Assembly (NCBI RefSeq): GCF_009932435.1
Contig: NZ_BJOU01000011.1
Coordinates: 68,331-132,330 of the forward strand
Reading direction: 5' to 3'
Length of the DNA: 64,000 bases
Origin: Gordonia crocea
GTDB lineage: Bacteria > Actinomycetota > Actinomycetes > Mycobacteriales > Mycobacteriaceae
This document shows, piece after piece, positions 55,607-64,000 of the stretch. The notes beneath the pieces were generated by a model that worked only from the letters and a program-made list of their open reading frames with translations, ran no database searches and was not told the DNA's origin. The number at the start of each line of letters is the position of its first letter. Position 1 is the stretch's first letter. The position numbers and the translations under genes are program-made.

Positions 55607-55892
55607 AGCTGACGACCTTCTTCGGTCGGCCGCGTGGGCGCTTGCGGGCCACGATGCGGCCGCGCTCGAAGATCTCGCCGCCCCAGACTCCCCAGGGCTC
55701 GGCACGCTCGATCGCGGTCTCCAGGCACTCCCGCTGAAGCGGGCAGCCCTGGCAGAGGACCTTCGCGGCCTCCAGGTCGGTGGGCGACTCGGCGAACCAC
55801 AGGTCCGCGTCGGACTCCCGGCACGGCAGGCCGAGAGAGTCGAGGCCCCTGGTCGGCGACGGGCCGTCGATCCAGTCGGTAAGGCAGGTCAT
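55605..55892 (-). CDS. whiB7: Transcriptional regulator WhiB7
   Basis: The 95-residue iron-sulfur regulator turns on intrinsic antibiotic-resistance genes with the housekeeping sigma factor. Four cluster Cys (in LPCRESDADLWF and CQGCPLQRECLE), the EPWGVWGGEIFERG turn and the AT-hook RPRGRPKK are all present. I prefer the ATG (MTCLTDW) because GGAG lies seven bases before it. A GTG four codons earlier overlaps that site. A long leader with uORF and attenuator precedes it. Confidence 0.96.
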   Translation of the reverse strand: MTCLTDWIDGPSPTRGLDSLGLPCRESDADLWFAESPTDLEAAKVLCQGCPLQRECLETAIERAEPWGVWGGEIFERGRIVARKRPRGRPKKVVS

Positions 55893-55936
55893 GGGATTCT
55901 CCACGGTTTGGGTTGGTCAGATCGGGTGTGACAACG

Positions 55937-55977
55937 AAAAAGGCCACGGTTGTCGCGTTTCGCGATTCACCGTGGCC
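55937..55977 (-). terminator. Intrinsic attenuator in the whiB7 leader
   Basis: On the minus strand GGCCACGGT pairs with ACCGTGGCC around an inner GCG-rich loop and is followed directly by five T. It lies between the upstream ORF and the whiB7 ribosome-binding site, so it would stop leader transcription under non-inducing conditions, as known for whiB7 in mycobacteria. Confidence 0.85.
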
Positions 55978-55999
55978 CAGGGGTCCGAGGAGGGTTATG

Positions 56000-56170
56000 T
56001 CACATCGGATGATCCGGTACGGGGAATCGCCAGAGAGCTCGTGCTGCTACCGCCTGGTAGGCGATCGCCTTGTGCGCTGCGTCGACGAGGACGGCAGGGT
56101 GCAGGGCAGCATGGCCCCACGGGCGCGCGACAGCGACGGCATGGCCGGCGAGCTCATGAGTTGAGTTCAC
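56000..56170 (-). CDS. whiB7 leader upstream ORF
   Basis: The 56-residue reading frame begins MNSTHELAGHAVAVARPWGH and ends PVPDHPM. GGAAGGAG lies eight bases before its GTG. It ends 23 bases before the attenuator stem. Translation arrest in such a uORF by ribosome-targeting antibiotics is the accepted trigger for whiB7 antitermination. A GTG eleven codons upstream is an alternative start. Confidence 0.75.
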   Translation of the reverse strand: MNSTHELAGHAVAVARPWGHAALHPAVLVDAAHKAIAYQAVAARALWRFPVPDHPM

Positions 56171-56237
56171 TGTCCGCACTCCTTCCGATTCGTCCGTGCG
56201 CACAACGGAGCCGTTCCCCGTTGCTATGACCTGATCC

Positions 56238-56274
56238 AGGCTACGGGTCGATCAACGACGGCACAACCTATTTT
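56238..56274 (-). promoter_or_regulatory. whiB7 promoter with AT-rich WhiB7 element
   Basis: On the minus strand TTGTGC (56261-56266) and TAGCCT (56238-56243) are 17 bp apart. AAAATA lies two bases upstream of the -35. That layout is the one WhiB7 uses to activate its targets, so autoregulation is expected. Confidence 0.7.
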
Positions 56275-56306
56275 CTACCTGGGCTTTTGCCGCTTCTCTG
56301 GCGGTG

Positions 56307-58412
56307 TCAGCCGTCAGCGGCCTTCGCCACGATCGCCACCACCGCGTCGCCGTACCGCTCCAACTTGGCCGGGCCGATGCCGCTCACCCGCTGCAATTGA
56401 CCCAGGTCGGCGGGGCGGTCGGTGGCGATTTCGCGCAAGGTCTTGTCGGCGAACACCGTGTAGGCCGGCTTCTCCTGGCGATTCGCTTCCGCCGAGCGCC
56501 ACTCGCGCAAGGCGTCGAAGAGCTCGGCGTCGGCCGGCGCCAGCGGCATCGTCGTCGTCGACCGTCGCGTCGTCGTGCCAGTGGCGGGGCGCCGGTCGCC
56601 CGAACACGAGTCGCAGATCCCGGTGCGCAGGGCGCGCGCGCCGATGAGCGTCGACGAGCAGCGCTCGCAGGTCGGCAGCAGCCCGTTCAGGAAGCGCGAT
56701 TTGCGCCGGCCCCGACGGCCGCCCTCGTTGCGCGACAGCGCCCACGAGAGCCGCAGGTGTTCACGGGCGCGGGTCACGCCGACGTAGAACAGTCGGCGCT
56801 CCTCCTCCACCGCGTCGGGGGAGGCATCGATGGCGTGGGAGATCGGCACCGCCCCGTCGGTCAGGCCGACGAGGAACACCGCATCCCACTCCAGCCCCTT
56901 CGCGGCGTGCAAGGAGGACAACGTGACGCCGCGCATCGTCGGGGGGTGTCCGGCCTGCGATCGCGAGACCAACTCGGTGGCCAGCTCGCGCATGCCGAGT
57001 TCCGGGTTGTGGCCGAGCAGTTCTTCGGCGAGCTCGATCAGGGCGGTGAGCGACGCCCACCGCGACCGGGCCTCGGCGCCGGACGGCTCGTCGGGGGTGA
57101 GCCCGAGCGGGAAGAGCAGGGCGCGCAGCGACTCGACGAGGTCCGGTCCCGACGGCGGATCGTCGGCCCGGGCGGCCGCAGAGACTTCGCGCAGCGCCTG
57201 GCGGATCTCGGTCCGCGCGAAAAAGGCGTCGCCGCCGCGCACCTGGTACGGAATCTGGGCCTCGGTCAATGCCTGCTCATACACCTGTGATTGGGCGTTG
57301 ACGCGGTAGAGCACCGCGATCTCCGAGGCGGGCACGCCGTCAGCGATCAGCGCGGCGATCTCGGCGACGGCGGCGGCCGCCTCGGCCGGTTCGTCGGGGT
57401 ACTCGGCGAAACGCGGCCGTGGTCCGGAGGGGCGTTGCCCGACGAGTTCGAGGCGCGTGCCGGCCGCCCGTCCGCGGGCGGCGCCGATCACCCGGTTGGC
57501 CAGGTCGACCACCTCGGGCGTGGACCGGTAGTCGCGCACCAGGCGGACGACCTGGGCGTCGGGATACTCGCGGGAGAAGTTGAGCAGGTACTCCGCCCGC
57601 GCCCCGGCGAAGGTGTAGATGGTCTGGTTCGCATCGCCGACGACGGTCAGGTCGTCACGGTCGCCGAGCCACGCTTTGAGCAGGCCCTGCTGTACCGGGG
57701 TGACGTCCTGATACTCGTCGACGACGAAGCACCGGTACCGCGACCGGAACTCGTCAGCGATCCCGGCGTCGTCGAGCAGGATCTGGGTGGTGAAGATCAG
57801 CAGGTCGTCGAAGTCGAAGAGGCGGTCGCCGTCCTCGGAGATCTTGGCCGCCTCATAGCCGGCGAAGACCTTGGCGACATCGTCGGCGGGTGCCGGGAGG
57901 TCTCGCCCGGCGCGCGCGGCGGCCTGCGCATAGCCGCTCGGACCGATCAGGCTCGCCTTGGCCCATTCGATCTCCGAAGCCAGGTCGCGCAGCGACTCGG
58001 TCGAGGTGTCCAGCCGTGCCCGGCGGGCCGCCCGGCCCACGAGGGGCAGCTTGGAATCCATGAGTTCCCACCGCGTGTTGCCCACGGCGCGCGGCCAGAA
58101 GTAGCGCAGTTGTCGCAAGGCTGCGGCATGGAACGTCTGCGCCTGGACCCCGGCCGATGACCCGGCGCTGCCGATGCCGAGCGCTCGCAGCCGCGACCGC
58201 ATCTCGCCGGCCGCACGGGCGGTAAAGGTGACGGCAAGGACTTGGTCGGGATTGACCTGCCCCTGGTCGACGAGGTGGGCGATGCGCCGGGTGATCGTCC
58301 GGGTCTTGCCGGTTCCCGCTCCCGCGAGCACGCAGACCGGCCCGCGCGGTGCTGTCACCGCGGCGAGCTGTTCCGGGTCGAGGTCGTCGAGATGGTCCCC
58401 CACGGCGTCCAC
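56307..58412 (-). CDS. uvrD2: ATP-dependent DNA helicase UvrD2
   Basis: The 701-residue SF1A helicase has Walker A LAGAGTGKTRTITRRIAHLV, motif II VDEYQDVTP, motif III VVGDANQTIYTFAGAR, motif V LSSLHAAKGLEWDAVFLVG and motif VI ERRLFYVGVTRAREHLRLSW. A Cys4 element (CERC ... CDSC) and a C-terminal HRDC domain (AEANRQEKPAYTVFADKTL start) mark it as UvrD2. It is a 3'-5' helicase, essential in M. tuberculosis. It reads towards whiB7. Confidence 0.95.
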   Translation of the reverse strand: MDAVGDHLDDLDPEQLAAVTAPRGPVCVLAGAGTGKTRTITRRIAHLVDQGQVNPDQVLAVTFTARAAGEMRSRLRALGIGSAGSSAGVQAQTFHAAALRQLRYFWPRAVGNTRWELMDSKLPLVGRAARRARLDTSTESLRDLASEIEWAKASLIGPSGYAQAAARAGRDLPAPADDVAKVFAGYEAAKISEDGDRLFDFDDLLIFTTQILLDDAGIADEFRSRYRCFVVDEYQDVTPVQQGLLKAWLGDRDDLTVVGDANQTIYTFAGARAEYLLNFSREYPDAQVVRLVRDYRSTPEVVDLANRVIGAARGRAAGTRLELVGQRPSGPRPRFAEYPDEPAEAAAAVAEIAALIADGVPASEIAVLYRVNAQSQVYEQALTEAQIPYQVRGGDAFFARTEIRQALREVSAAARADDPPSGPDLVESLRALLFPLGLTPDEPSGAEARSRWASLTALIELAEELLGHNPELGMRELATELVSRSQAGHPPTMRGVTLSSLHAAKGLEWDAVFLVGLTDGAVPISHAIDASPDAVEEERRLFYVGVTRAREHLRLSWALSRNEGGRRGRRKSRFLNGLLPTCERCSSTLIGARALRTGICDSCSGDRRPATGTTTRRSTTTMPLAPADAELFDALREWRSAEANRQEKPAYTVFADKTLREIATDRPADLGQLQRVSGIGPAKLERYGDAVVAIVAKAADG

Positions 58413-58454
58413 TATCCCACCCCGGTCCGACAGTTCCCGACGCCCCTCCCCGTC

Positions 58455-58622
58455 GTCGAGTGGGCCCTCATCTCCGCCGACTGGGCCCTCTTTCCCGCCG
58501 AGTGGGCCCTCATCCTCGTCGACTGGGCCCTCTATCCCGCTGACTGGGCCCTCTATCCCGCTGACTGGGCCCTACTTCCCGCCGACTGGGCCCTCGATCC
58601 CGTCGACTGGGCCCTAATCAGA
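58455..58622. repeat. Eight 21-bp tandem repeats, left of mrx1
   Basis: The plus-strand unit is close to GTCGACTGGGCCCTCTATCCC, repeated eight times without spacers. Each copy centres on GGGCCC. The array fills the gap between uvrD2 and mrx1 and runs into the mrx1 stop codon. Confidence 0.92.
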
Positions 58623-58869
58623 GGCCCAGTTTCGCGCGCACATCGGCGATCGACGGATTGGTCGCGGTAGATCCGTCGGCATATTTCACCGTCGGAACGA
58701 CGTGGTTTCCGTTATTGACGCCGCCGACGAAGTCGGCCGCAGCCGGATCCTCCTCGATATTCACCTCGTCCCACGTGACCCCAAGACTCTTCAGGCCGGT
58801 CTTGAGTCGGTTGCAGTAACCACACCAGGTCGTCGTGTACATCGTCAGGGCTGGAGCATCGGTACTCAT
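58618..58869 (-). CDS. mrx1: Mycoredoxin
   Basis: The 83-residue glutaredoxin-like protein has the active-site motif TTWCGYCNRLK. The VVPTVKYADGSTATNP segment with cis-Pro completes the fold. Mycoredoxins reduce mixed disulfides between proteins and mycothiol. Standard length and start. The gene is bracketed by 21-bp repeat arrays in opposite orientation. Confidence 0.95.
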   Translation of the reverse strand: MSTDAPALTMYTTTWCGYCNRLKTGLKSLGVTWDEVNIEEDPAAADFVGGVNNGNHVVPTVKYADGSTATNPSIADVRAKLGL

Positions 58870-58922
58870 GCCATTGATAACACCACATGGGCAGCCAGTT
58901 GTTCCCGCCGTCCAGTTGGCAC

Positions 58923-59006
58923 GATCGAGGGCCCAGTCGACGAGATCGAGGGCCCAGTCGACGAAATCGAGGGCCCACTCGACGAGAAAGAGGGCCCAGT
59001 CGGCGG
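58923..59006. repeat. Four 21-bp tandem repeats, right of mrx1
   Basis: The unit is GATCGAGGGCCCAGTCGACGA on the plus strand, the reverse complement of the left array type. Four copies end immediately before the nudC stop codon. Confidence 0.92.
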
Positions 59007-59924
59007 TTAGGAGGCGGCGGCCCAGGTCTCGACCATCGCGCGGGCGATCGAGACCGAGCCGGGCAGGCGCAGCGGTACCGACGCGGCATCATCGTCGTCG
59101 GGCGCCGCCCACTCCCCCGCCGCGAGCGCGTCGCGCACCTGCTCGCGGGTGAACCAGACGGCATCGGCGATCTCGCCGTCGAGGAACTGCAGCGGCTCGT
59201 CGGGGTCGCCGATCGCGGCGAACCCGACCATTAGCGACCGCGGGAACGGCCACGGCTGACTGCCGAGATAGCGCGGCTCGGTGACGGTGATGCCGACCTC
59301 CTCGCGAACCTCGCGCACCACGCACTGCTCCAACGACTCCCCCGGCTCGACGAATCCCGCCAGCGTCGAATACCAGCGCTCGGGCCACATCGCCTGCCGT
59401 CCGAGGAGAATCCGGTCGGCGCCGTCGTGGACGACGGTGATGATCGCCGGATCGGTGCGCGGGAACTCCTCCCGGCCGCATGACCGATCACGCCGGACCC
59501 ATCCGCTCTTCTCCACCGAGGTCGGCGACCCGGTCGTTGGCGAGAACTCCGCATGGTCGTGCCAGTTGAGCATCCCCAGCGCGGTCACCAGCAACCCGGC
59601 ATCGTCGCCGCCGAGGTGGTGGCCGGCCGATCGCGCGTCGCCGAGCGGCTCGGCCACGTCGTCGACGCGGCGCGCCCACAAGAACACCTCGCCCTCGACG
59701 CCGAGCAACACGAGGTCCTCGGGCGGCGACGGCGCGACCGTCGGCCCCGACACCCAGCGCAGGCCACCGCTCTCGCCGACGCCGAACCGGCCCCGACGAT
59801 CGATCAGCAACACCCGGGCACTGTCCCAGCCCTGCACCGCGGCCCCGCGGTTACCGCGGAACTCGCCGCCCCGGTCGACGGTGGAGCGGGAGAACAGCGG
59901 TGGCTGCGGCATCTCGAATGCCAT
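59007..59924 (-). CDS. nudC: NAD+ diphosphatase (NudC-type Nudix hydrolase)
   Basis: The 305-residue protein has the Nudix box in GFVEPGESLEQCVVREVREE and the NudC-specific SQPWPFPRSLM. NudC cleaves NAD(H) to NMN(H) and AMP, and may remove NAD caps from RNA. The usual zinc-ribbon cysteines between the domains are largely absent: the F-C-x-x-C-G segment reads AEFSPTTGSP, and only one Cys (RSCGREEF) remains. The FPRTDPAIITVV segment that follows is normal. Confidence 0.92.
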   Translation of the reverse strand: MAFEMPQPPLFSRSTVDRGGEFRGNRGAAVQGWDSARVLLIDRRGRFGVGESGGLRWVSGPTVAPSPPEDLVLLGVEGEVFLWARRVDDVAEPLGDARSAGHHLGGDDAGLLVTALGMLNWHDHAEFSPTTGSPTSVEKSGWVRRDRSCGREEFPRTDPAIITVVHDGADRILLGRQAMWPERWYSTLAGFVEPGESLEQCVVREVREEVGITVTEPRYLGSQPWPFPRSLMVGFAAIGDPDEPLQFLDGEIADAVWFTREQVRDALAAGEWAAPDDDDAASVPLRLPGSVSIARAMVETWAAAS

Positions 59925-59927
59925 TGG

Positions 59928-61019
59928 TCAGCGGTCCTTGTCGGCGGGACCGCGGCGGACGTAGAGCAGGCGGTCGCCGAGCTCGATCGCCTCGACCCCC
60001 GGTTCGCCAATGCGGTAGAGCTTCCCGTCGCGCACCAATCCCAGGACGATGTCGACGGTGTGCGCCGGGGATCCGCCGACTTCGGTCGGGTCGACCGGCC
60101 GCTCGGCGATGGCATATCCCTCGTCCGGGGTGAGGAGGTCCTCGAAAACCTCCACGACGCTGGGCGACTGGGTCGCGATCCCCAAGAGTCGGCCCGCGGT
60201 CTCCGACGTCACGACGACCGAGTTCGCGCCGGACTGTTTCATGACGTGCGTGTTCTCCGAATCGCGGATCGACGCGACGATGGTGGCGGTCTTGTTCATC
60301 TCGCGCGCCGACAGCGCGGTGAGGACCGCCGTGTCGTCACGGCTCGTCGCGATGATGATGCTCGCGGCGTGGGCCGCACCGGCGAGCCGCAACACGTCGG
60401 ACTTGGTGGCATCGCCGCGCACCGTGACCAGGCCGTGTGCCTCGGCGGCGTCGAGTGCGGCCTGTGACGGGTCGACGACGACGATCTCCGACGGCTTGAC
60501 CCCGTCGCCGATCATCGCGTCGACGGCGGTCTGGCCCTTCGTGCCGAACCCGACGACAACTGTGTGGTTGCGCAACGTAGCCCTCCAGCGTTGGATTCTC
60601 AGCGCCTGGCGCGACCGCTCGGTCAGCACTTCCAGGGTGGTACCGATCAAGACGATCAGGAACAGGACGCGCAATGGGGTGATGACGATGATGTTGACCA
60701 GTCGCGCGCCCGGCGAGACCGGCGTGACGTCGCCGTATCCCGTGGTCGACAGGGTCACCGCCGAGTAGTAGAGCGAGTCGAGGTACGACAGCGGGTTGCC
60801 GGTGGCATCGCGGTATCCCTCACGGTCGATGAAGACCACCAGCGAGGTGAACAACAGCGCCAGCAGCGCGAACAGCACGCGCCGCCCGATCGCGCGCGCC
60901 GGACTCATCTGCGCATCGGGGATGCGCACGATGTTGACGAGCGCGTATTCCGGCTCGGTCGACAGGGCGCCGCGGGTCCGGCGCCGCAGGCGGGCCTTCA
61001 CCCGGCCCTTCGCGAACAT
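59928..61019 (-). CDS. Potassium channel with RCK/TrkA domain
   Basis: The 363-residue protein has one or two helices, the selectivity filter TLSTTGYGDVTP, a pore helix and a cytoplasmic RCK domain with VVVGFGTKGQTAVDAM and RGDATKSDVLRLAG. A C-terminal TrkA-C-like region follows. It is a two-helix potassium channel regulated by nucleotide binding. It lies between adnB and nudC, as in M. tuberculosis. Confidence 0.92.
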   Translation of the reverse strand: MFAKGRVKARLRRRTRGALSTEPEYALVNIVRIPDAQMSPARAIGRRVLFALLALLFTSLVVFIDREGYRDATGNPLSYLDSLYYSAVTLSTTGYGDVTPVSPGARLVNIIVITPLRVLFLIVLIGTTLEVLTERSRQALRIQRWRATLRNHTVVVGFGTKGQTAVDAMIGDGVKPSEIVVVDPSQAALDAAEAHGLVTVRGDATKSDVLRLAGAAHAASIIIATSRDDTAVLTALSAREMNKTATIVASIRDSENTHVMKQSGANSVVVTSETAGRLLGIATQSPSVVEVFEDLLTPDEGYAIAERPVDPTEVGGSPAHTVDIVLGLVRDGKLYRIGEPGVEAIELGDRLLYVRRGPADKDR

Positions 61020-61041
61020 CACGTGTGGGAATCTAGCACCG

Positions 61042-64000
61042 CTATCGCGCGAGCAGTGCGGCCAGCGAGGTCGCATCGGGCAAGTCGTCGGGCTCGAGCG
61101 TGAAGTCCGGCCGCACATAGTGGAAGGCTGCGCGGACCTGATCGACGTGCGCGCCGACGAGTTTCGCCCATGCGATCCGGTACGCGGCCAACTGGATGTT
61201 GAGGGACGCGCGCTTCGCCGGTTCGGGCACCGCGCCGGTCTTCCAGTCGACGACGATCCACCGCTGCTGCCCGTCGTCGCCGCGTTCGGCGAAGACCGCA
61301 TCGATGCGTCCGCGGATCACCGTGGACCCGATCACCGTCTCGAACGGCACCTCGACTTCGACGGGCGTGCGATTGGCCCACCGGGACGCCTCGAACCGGG
61401 TGATCAGCTCGGCGAGATCCTCGTCGGGAACCGCGGTCTCGTCCGCCGCACCGGGCAGCTCGTCGATGTCGAGCAGGCTGGAGGCGCCGAACCGCCGTTC
61501 CACCCACGCGTGAAACGCGGTGCCGCGGCGGGCCAGCGCGTTCGGTTTGAACGGGACCGGCCGCCGCAGCCGTTGGGCGAAGGTGGCCTCGTCGGTATCG
61601 AGGTCGACGAGCTGGCTGACCGACAGGTGAGCGGGCAGCGCGACGTCGACGCCGGCCTGGTTGGCCGCGGCGTGCTCCGCGAGCAGGACGTCGACCTCGG
61701 CGCGCCAACGGTCGACATCGTCGTCGACGGAAACCGGTTCGGCGGCCTCGCCGACCCCGTCGAACAGCGACGGCTGCGCCCGGGCGGTCAACCGGTCGAG
61801 GACCAGCGCCGCGGCGGCGGTCTCGCGCGGGCGCCGCTCACCGAGGTGGTCGGCCGGCCACTGGGCACTGATGACGTGGGCGGCCAAGGGGTTCTCCGCC
61901 GACGGATCGGGTTCCGGCGCGGCGATGTCGACCGACATCCCGGTGGAGTCGACGCCGGGATCGGCCATGGTGCTCGATACGACGTCGAGCAGCTCGGTAT
62001 AGAACTCGGAGATTCCGCGCGGTTTCGACGACCCCATCGACCAGTGGTGCGCCGAGATGAACAGCGACGCCTTGGCGCGCGTCAGTGCGACGTAGAGCAG
62101 CCGACGGTCCTCTTCGAGGCGGCGTTGGGCAATGGCCGCCTTGTGGTCCTCGAGCGCCGACTCGAGTTCCTTGCGGTCCCCGGCGGCGTCGAGGGACAAC
62201 CGCGGGAACCCCTCGCCGGACCCACCGCCCCGGTCCGGGTCGGCGAGATCACCGCGCAACTCGGCGGGCAACTCGCGCGCACTGCCGAGCCACGTCCCTT
62301 CCGATCGCCCGCTGGGGAAGATCCCGCCGCACACGTGCGGGATGGCGACGACGTCCCACTCCAGCCCCTTGGCGGCGTGGACGGTCAGGATCTGCACCCG
62401 CTGCTCGGCCACCTCGACCCGACCGGGTTCCAGGCCTTTCTCGATGGTCTCCGCGGTGTCGAGGAAGGCCAGGAGGCCGGGCAGCGTCGCGCCCGGCTTG
62501 TCGGCGTAGGCCGCGACATAGCCGGCGAAGGCGTCGAGGTGTTCGCGGCCGGTGGTCGCGCCCCGCATTCGCCGGGCGCGGATCTGCGCCTCCACCGCCA
62601 CTCCGATCGTCTGCTCGACGTCGGCGACCAGCTCCGGGAGGGGCTGTCCGATGCGCCGGCGCAGCTGTTCGAGCTGCCCACCGAGGCGACGGATGCGCGT
62701 ATAACCCTCAGTGCTGTAGCGGGCCGGGTCGCCGGGGTCGACGAGTGCGTCGGCGATCCCGGCGTCGTCGACCAGTTCGTCGGGGACCGTTGCCGCCAGT
62801 GCCTGGGCCAGCTGTTCGGGGGTGTCCAGCGGCATTTGCGCGACCCGGCTCCCCGCCGCCAACTCCCGGGCGCGGCGCCACAGTGCGGCGATGTCGACGG
62901 CACCCAGTTGCCAGCGCGCACCGGTGAGCAGCCGCATCGCGGCACTGCCGGCCATCGGGTCGGCCATGAGCCGCAGCGTCGCGACCACGTCCTCGACCTC
63001 GGGCACGTGCAGCAGCCCGCCGATACCCACAACCTCGGCGGGGATGCCCAGCGCCTCCAACTCGGCGGCCAACGGCGCCGAATCCTCGTTGCGGCGCACC
63101 AGGATCGCGGTGGTCGGCGGCGCAGTGCCGGCCTCGGCCGCGGTCCGGTACAGCTCCGCGATCCTCTCGGCAATCCAGGTCCGCTCGTCCAGGACGGTCT
63201 CGGTCAGTGCCATGGCCACGGTGCCCAGCGGGGCATCGGGCCGTGGCCGCAGAATCGACACGGGCACCCCGCGGCGGCGCAACTCGTCGGAGGCGGAGTT
63301 GGCCAATGTCAACGCATGTGCCGCGTTGCGCCAGCTCGTGAGTAGTTCGAGCCGCTGCGCCGGCGTGCCGTCGGGCCGCGGGAAATCGGTGGCGAACCGC
63401 GGCAGGTTGGCCGCCGACGCCCCGCGCCAGCCGTAGATCGATTGGATCGGGTCCCCGACGGCGGTCACCGCGACGGGTCCGCCGCCGCTGCCGAACAACG
63501 CCCGCAACAGGATCCGCTGGGAGTGGCCGGTGTCCTGGTACTCGTCGAGGAGGACGGCGCGCACCGACGCCCGCTCAGCGGCGACGACCTCCGGGTGCCG
63601 GGTGACCAGGCGCGCCGCCAACGACATCTGCGACCCGAAGTCCAGTGCGCCCTGCTCGCGCATCCGCCGCGACAGTTCCGCCACCAGAGGGAGCAACGCG
63701 CGGCGCTCGTCGATGACCGCCTGCACGTCGCGCAGCTTGCGTGACGGCTCGTCACGCTGGCGCAGCCCTTTGGGCAGGGTGTCGACGAGGTCGTAGAGCC
63801 GCTGTCCGGCGCTCGCCAGCGAATCCGGGTCGACGAGGTGCTCGGCGGAGTCGGAGTACAGCTTCAACACCGCCTCAGTCACCCCGGACGGCACCTTGTT
63901 GGTCGCCAGGTCCCCCGGGTGGTTTGCGACGACCGAGAAGGCGAGCTGCCACAGCTCGGTTTCGCTGAGCAGCGTCGACGTCGGTTCCACCGGCAGCAGC
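61042..64000 (-). CDS. adnB: Helicase-nuclease subunit AdnB, 5' end cut by window edge
   Basis: About 986 residues of an UvrD/RecB-type helicase-nuclease are present. Motif II DEYQDTGHSQRILLRALF, motif III VGDPIQSIYGWRGA, motif V TVHAAKGLEWDVVAIP and motif VI RRLLYVALTRAKASLFIS are visible. The C-terminal nuclease core is GRIDAVF, VVDWKTG and QLAAYRI. Walker A lies outside the window. With AdnA it resects double-strand breaks in mycolata. The assignment as AdnB rather than AdnA rests on synteny with the potassium channel and on being the last gene of the pair. Confidence 0.9.
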   Translation of the reverse strand, partial: LLPVEPTSTLLSETELWQLAFSVVANHPGDLATNKVPSGVTEAVLKLYSDSAEHLVDPDSLASAGQRLYDLVDTLPKGLRQRDEPSRKLRDVQAVIDERRALLPLVAELSRRMREQGALDFGSQMSLAARLVTRHPEVVAAERASVRAVLLDEYQDTGHSQRILLRALFGSGGGPVAVTAVGDPIQSIYGWRGASAANLPRFATDFPRPDGTPAQRLELLTSWRNAAHALTLANSASDELRRRGVPVSILRPRPDAPLGTVAMALTETVLDERTWIAERIAELYRTAAEAGTAPPTTAILVRRNEDSAPLAAELEALGIPAEVVGIGGLLHVPEVEDVVATLRLMADPMAGSAAMRLLTGARWQLGAVDIAALWRRARELAAGSRVAQMPLDTPEQLAQALAATVPDELVDDAGIADALVDPGDPARYSTEGYTRIRRLGGQLEQLRRRIGQPLPELVADVEQTIGVAVEAQIRARRMRGATTGREHLDAFAGYVAAYADKPGATLPGLLAFLDTAETIEKGLEPGRVEVAEQRVQILTVHAAKGLEWDVVAIPHVCGGIFPSGRSEGTWLGSARELPAELRGDLADPDRGGGSGEGFPRLSLDAAGDRKELESALEDHKAAIAQRRLEEDRRLLYVALTRAKASLFISAHHWSMGSSKPRGISEFYTELLDVVSSTMADPGVDSTGMSVDIAAPEPDPSAENPLAAHVISAQWPADHLGERRPRETAAAALVLDRLTARAQPSLFDGVGEAAEPVSVDDDVDRWRAEVDVLLAEHAAANQAGVDVALPAHLSVSQLVDLDTDEATFAQRLRRPVPFKPNALARRGTAFHAWVERRFGASSLLDIDELPGAADETAVPDEDLAELITRFEASRWANRTPVEVEVPFETVIGSTVIRGRIDAVFAERGDDGQQRWIVVDWKTGAVPEPAKRASLNIQLAAYRIAWAKLVGAHVDQVRAAFHYVRPDFTLEPDDLPDATSLAALLAR

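Noticed and set aside
58455..58622. CRISPR array
   Set aside because: The 21-bp units abut each other without spacers and no cas genes are present, so this is a tandem repeat.

Overview
This is high-GC actinobacterial chromosome, most likely a mycolic-acid-bearing Mycobacteriales member close to Gordonia. The evidence is an MspA-type mycomembrane porin, an orphan MCE protein, a DUF222/HNH (13E12-type) protein, WhiB7, AdnB, PPK2 and mycoredoxin. The tmRNA tag reads ADSNQRDYALAA. Two blocks match the Mycobacterium tuberculosis gene order as I recall it: smpB-ftsX-ftsE-(small membrane protein)-mscS-prfB, and UPF0182-PDZ protease-DUF2342-cyclodehydratase-like-ABC1 kinase-whiB7-uvrD2-mrx1-nudC-TrkA channel-adnB. 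The genus is an inference.

Layout. (1) 1-2.6 kb: 5' end of a phosphoglucomutase gene, an alpha/beta hydrolase, a membrane protein and a LysR regulator. (2) 2.8-10.1 kb: an accessory locus read leftward. It encodes an MspA-family porin, a small two-helix membrane protein, a long proline-rich surface protein ending in a PD-(D/E)XK-like nuclease domain, and two unrecognised downstream genes that sit where immunity genes would. The proline-rich gene is split by two identical IS3-family elements, and removing them restores one frame of about 777 codons. A DosR-box-like palindrome lies upstream of the porin. (3) 10.5-16.1 kb: a complete valine-catabolic operon from isobutyryl-CoA to propionyl-CoA. 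(4) 16.2-21.7 kb: an Rpf-like muralytic protein, a DUF202 protein, an N-terminally short MFS protein, a type I sulfatase and a divergent AraC regulator. (5) 21.8-27.8 kb: tmRNA, a lipoprotein, smpB, ftsX, ftsE, mscS and prfB. (6) 27.8-34.1 kb: HisN-like phosphatase, Sir2 deacylase, a frameshifted GNAT gene, DUF222/HNH protein and small conserved genes. (7) 34.2-36.9 kb: a fadE24-fadE23-like acyl-CoA dehydrogenase pair behind two copies of a palindromic operator.

(8) 37-45.9 kb: a His-rich membrane protein, SRPBCC protein, initiator tRNA, SGNH hydrolase, enoyl-CoA hydratase, PPK2, two bacterial-PH proteins and an orphan MCE protein. (9) 45.9-64 kb: the conserved UPF0182-to-adnB block. It includes a whiB7 leader with promoter, upstream ORF and intrinsic attenuator, and 21-bp tandem repeats in opposite orientation on each side of the mycoredoxin gene.

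The most unusual object is the porin/membrane protein/nuclease locus. I read it as a candidate toxin-delivery (polymorphic toxin) system of mycolic-acid bacteria, now broken by IS insertion and possibly under dormancy-type control. That function is an inference. The in-frame reconstruction, one clean target duplication and the nuclease-like motif can be seen in the sequence.
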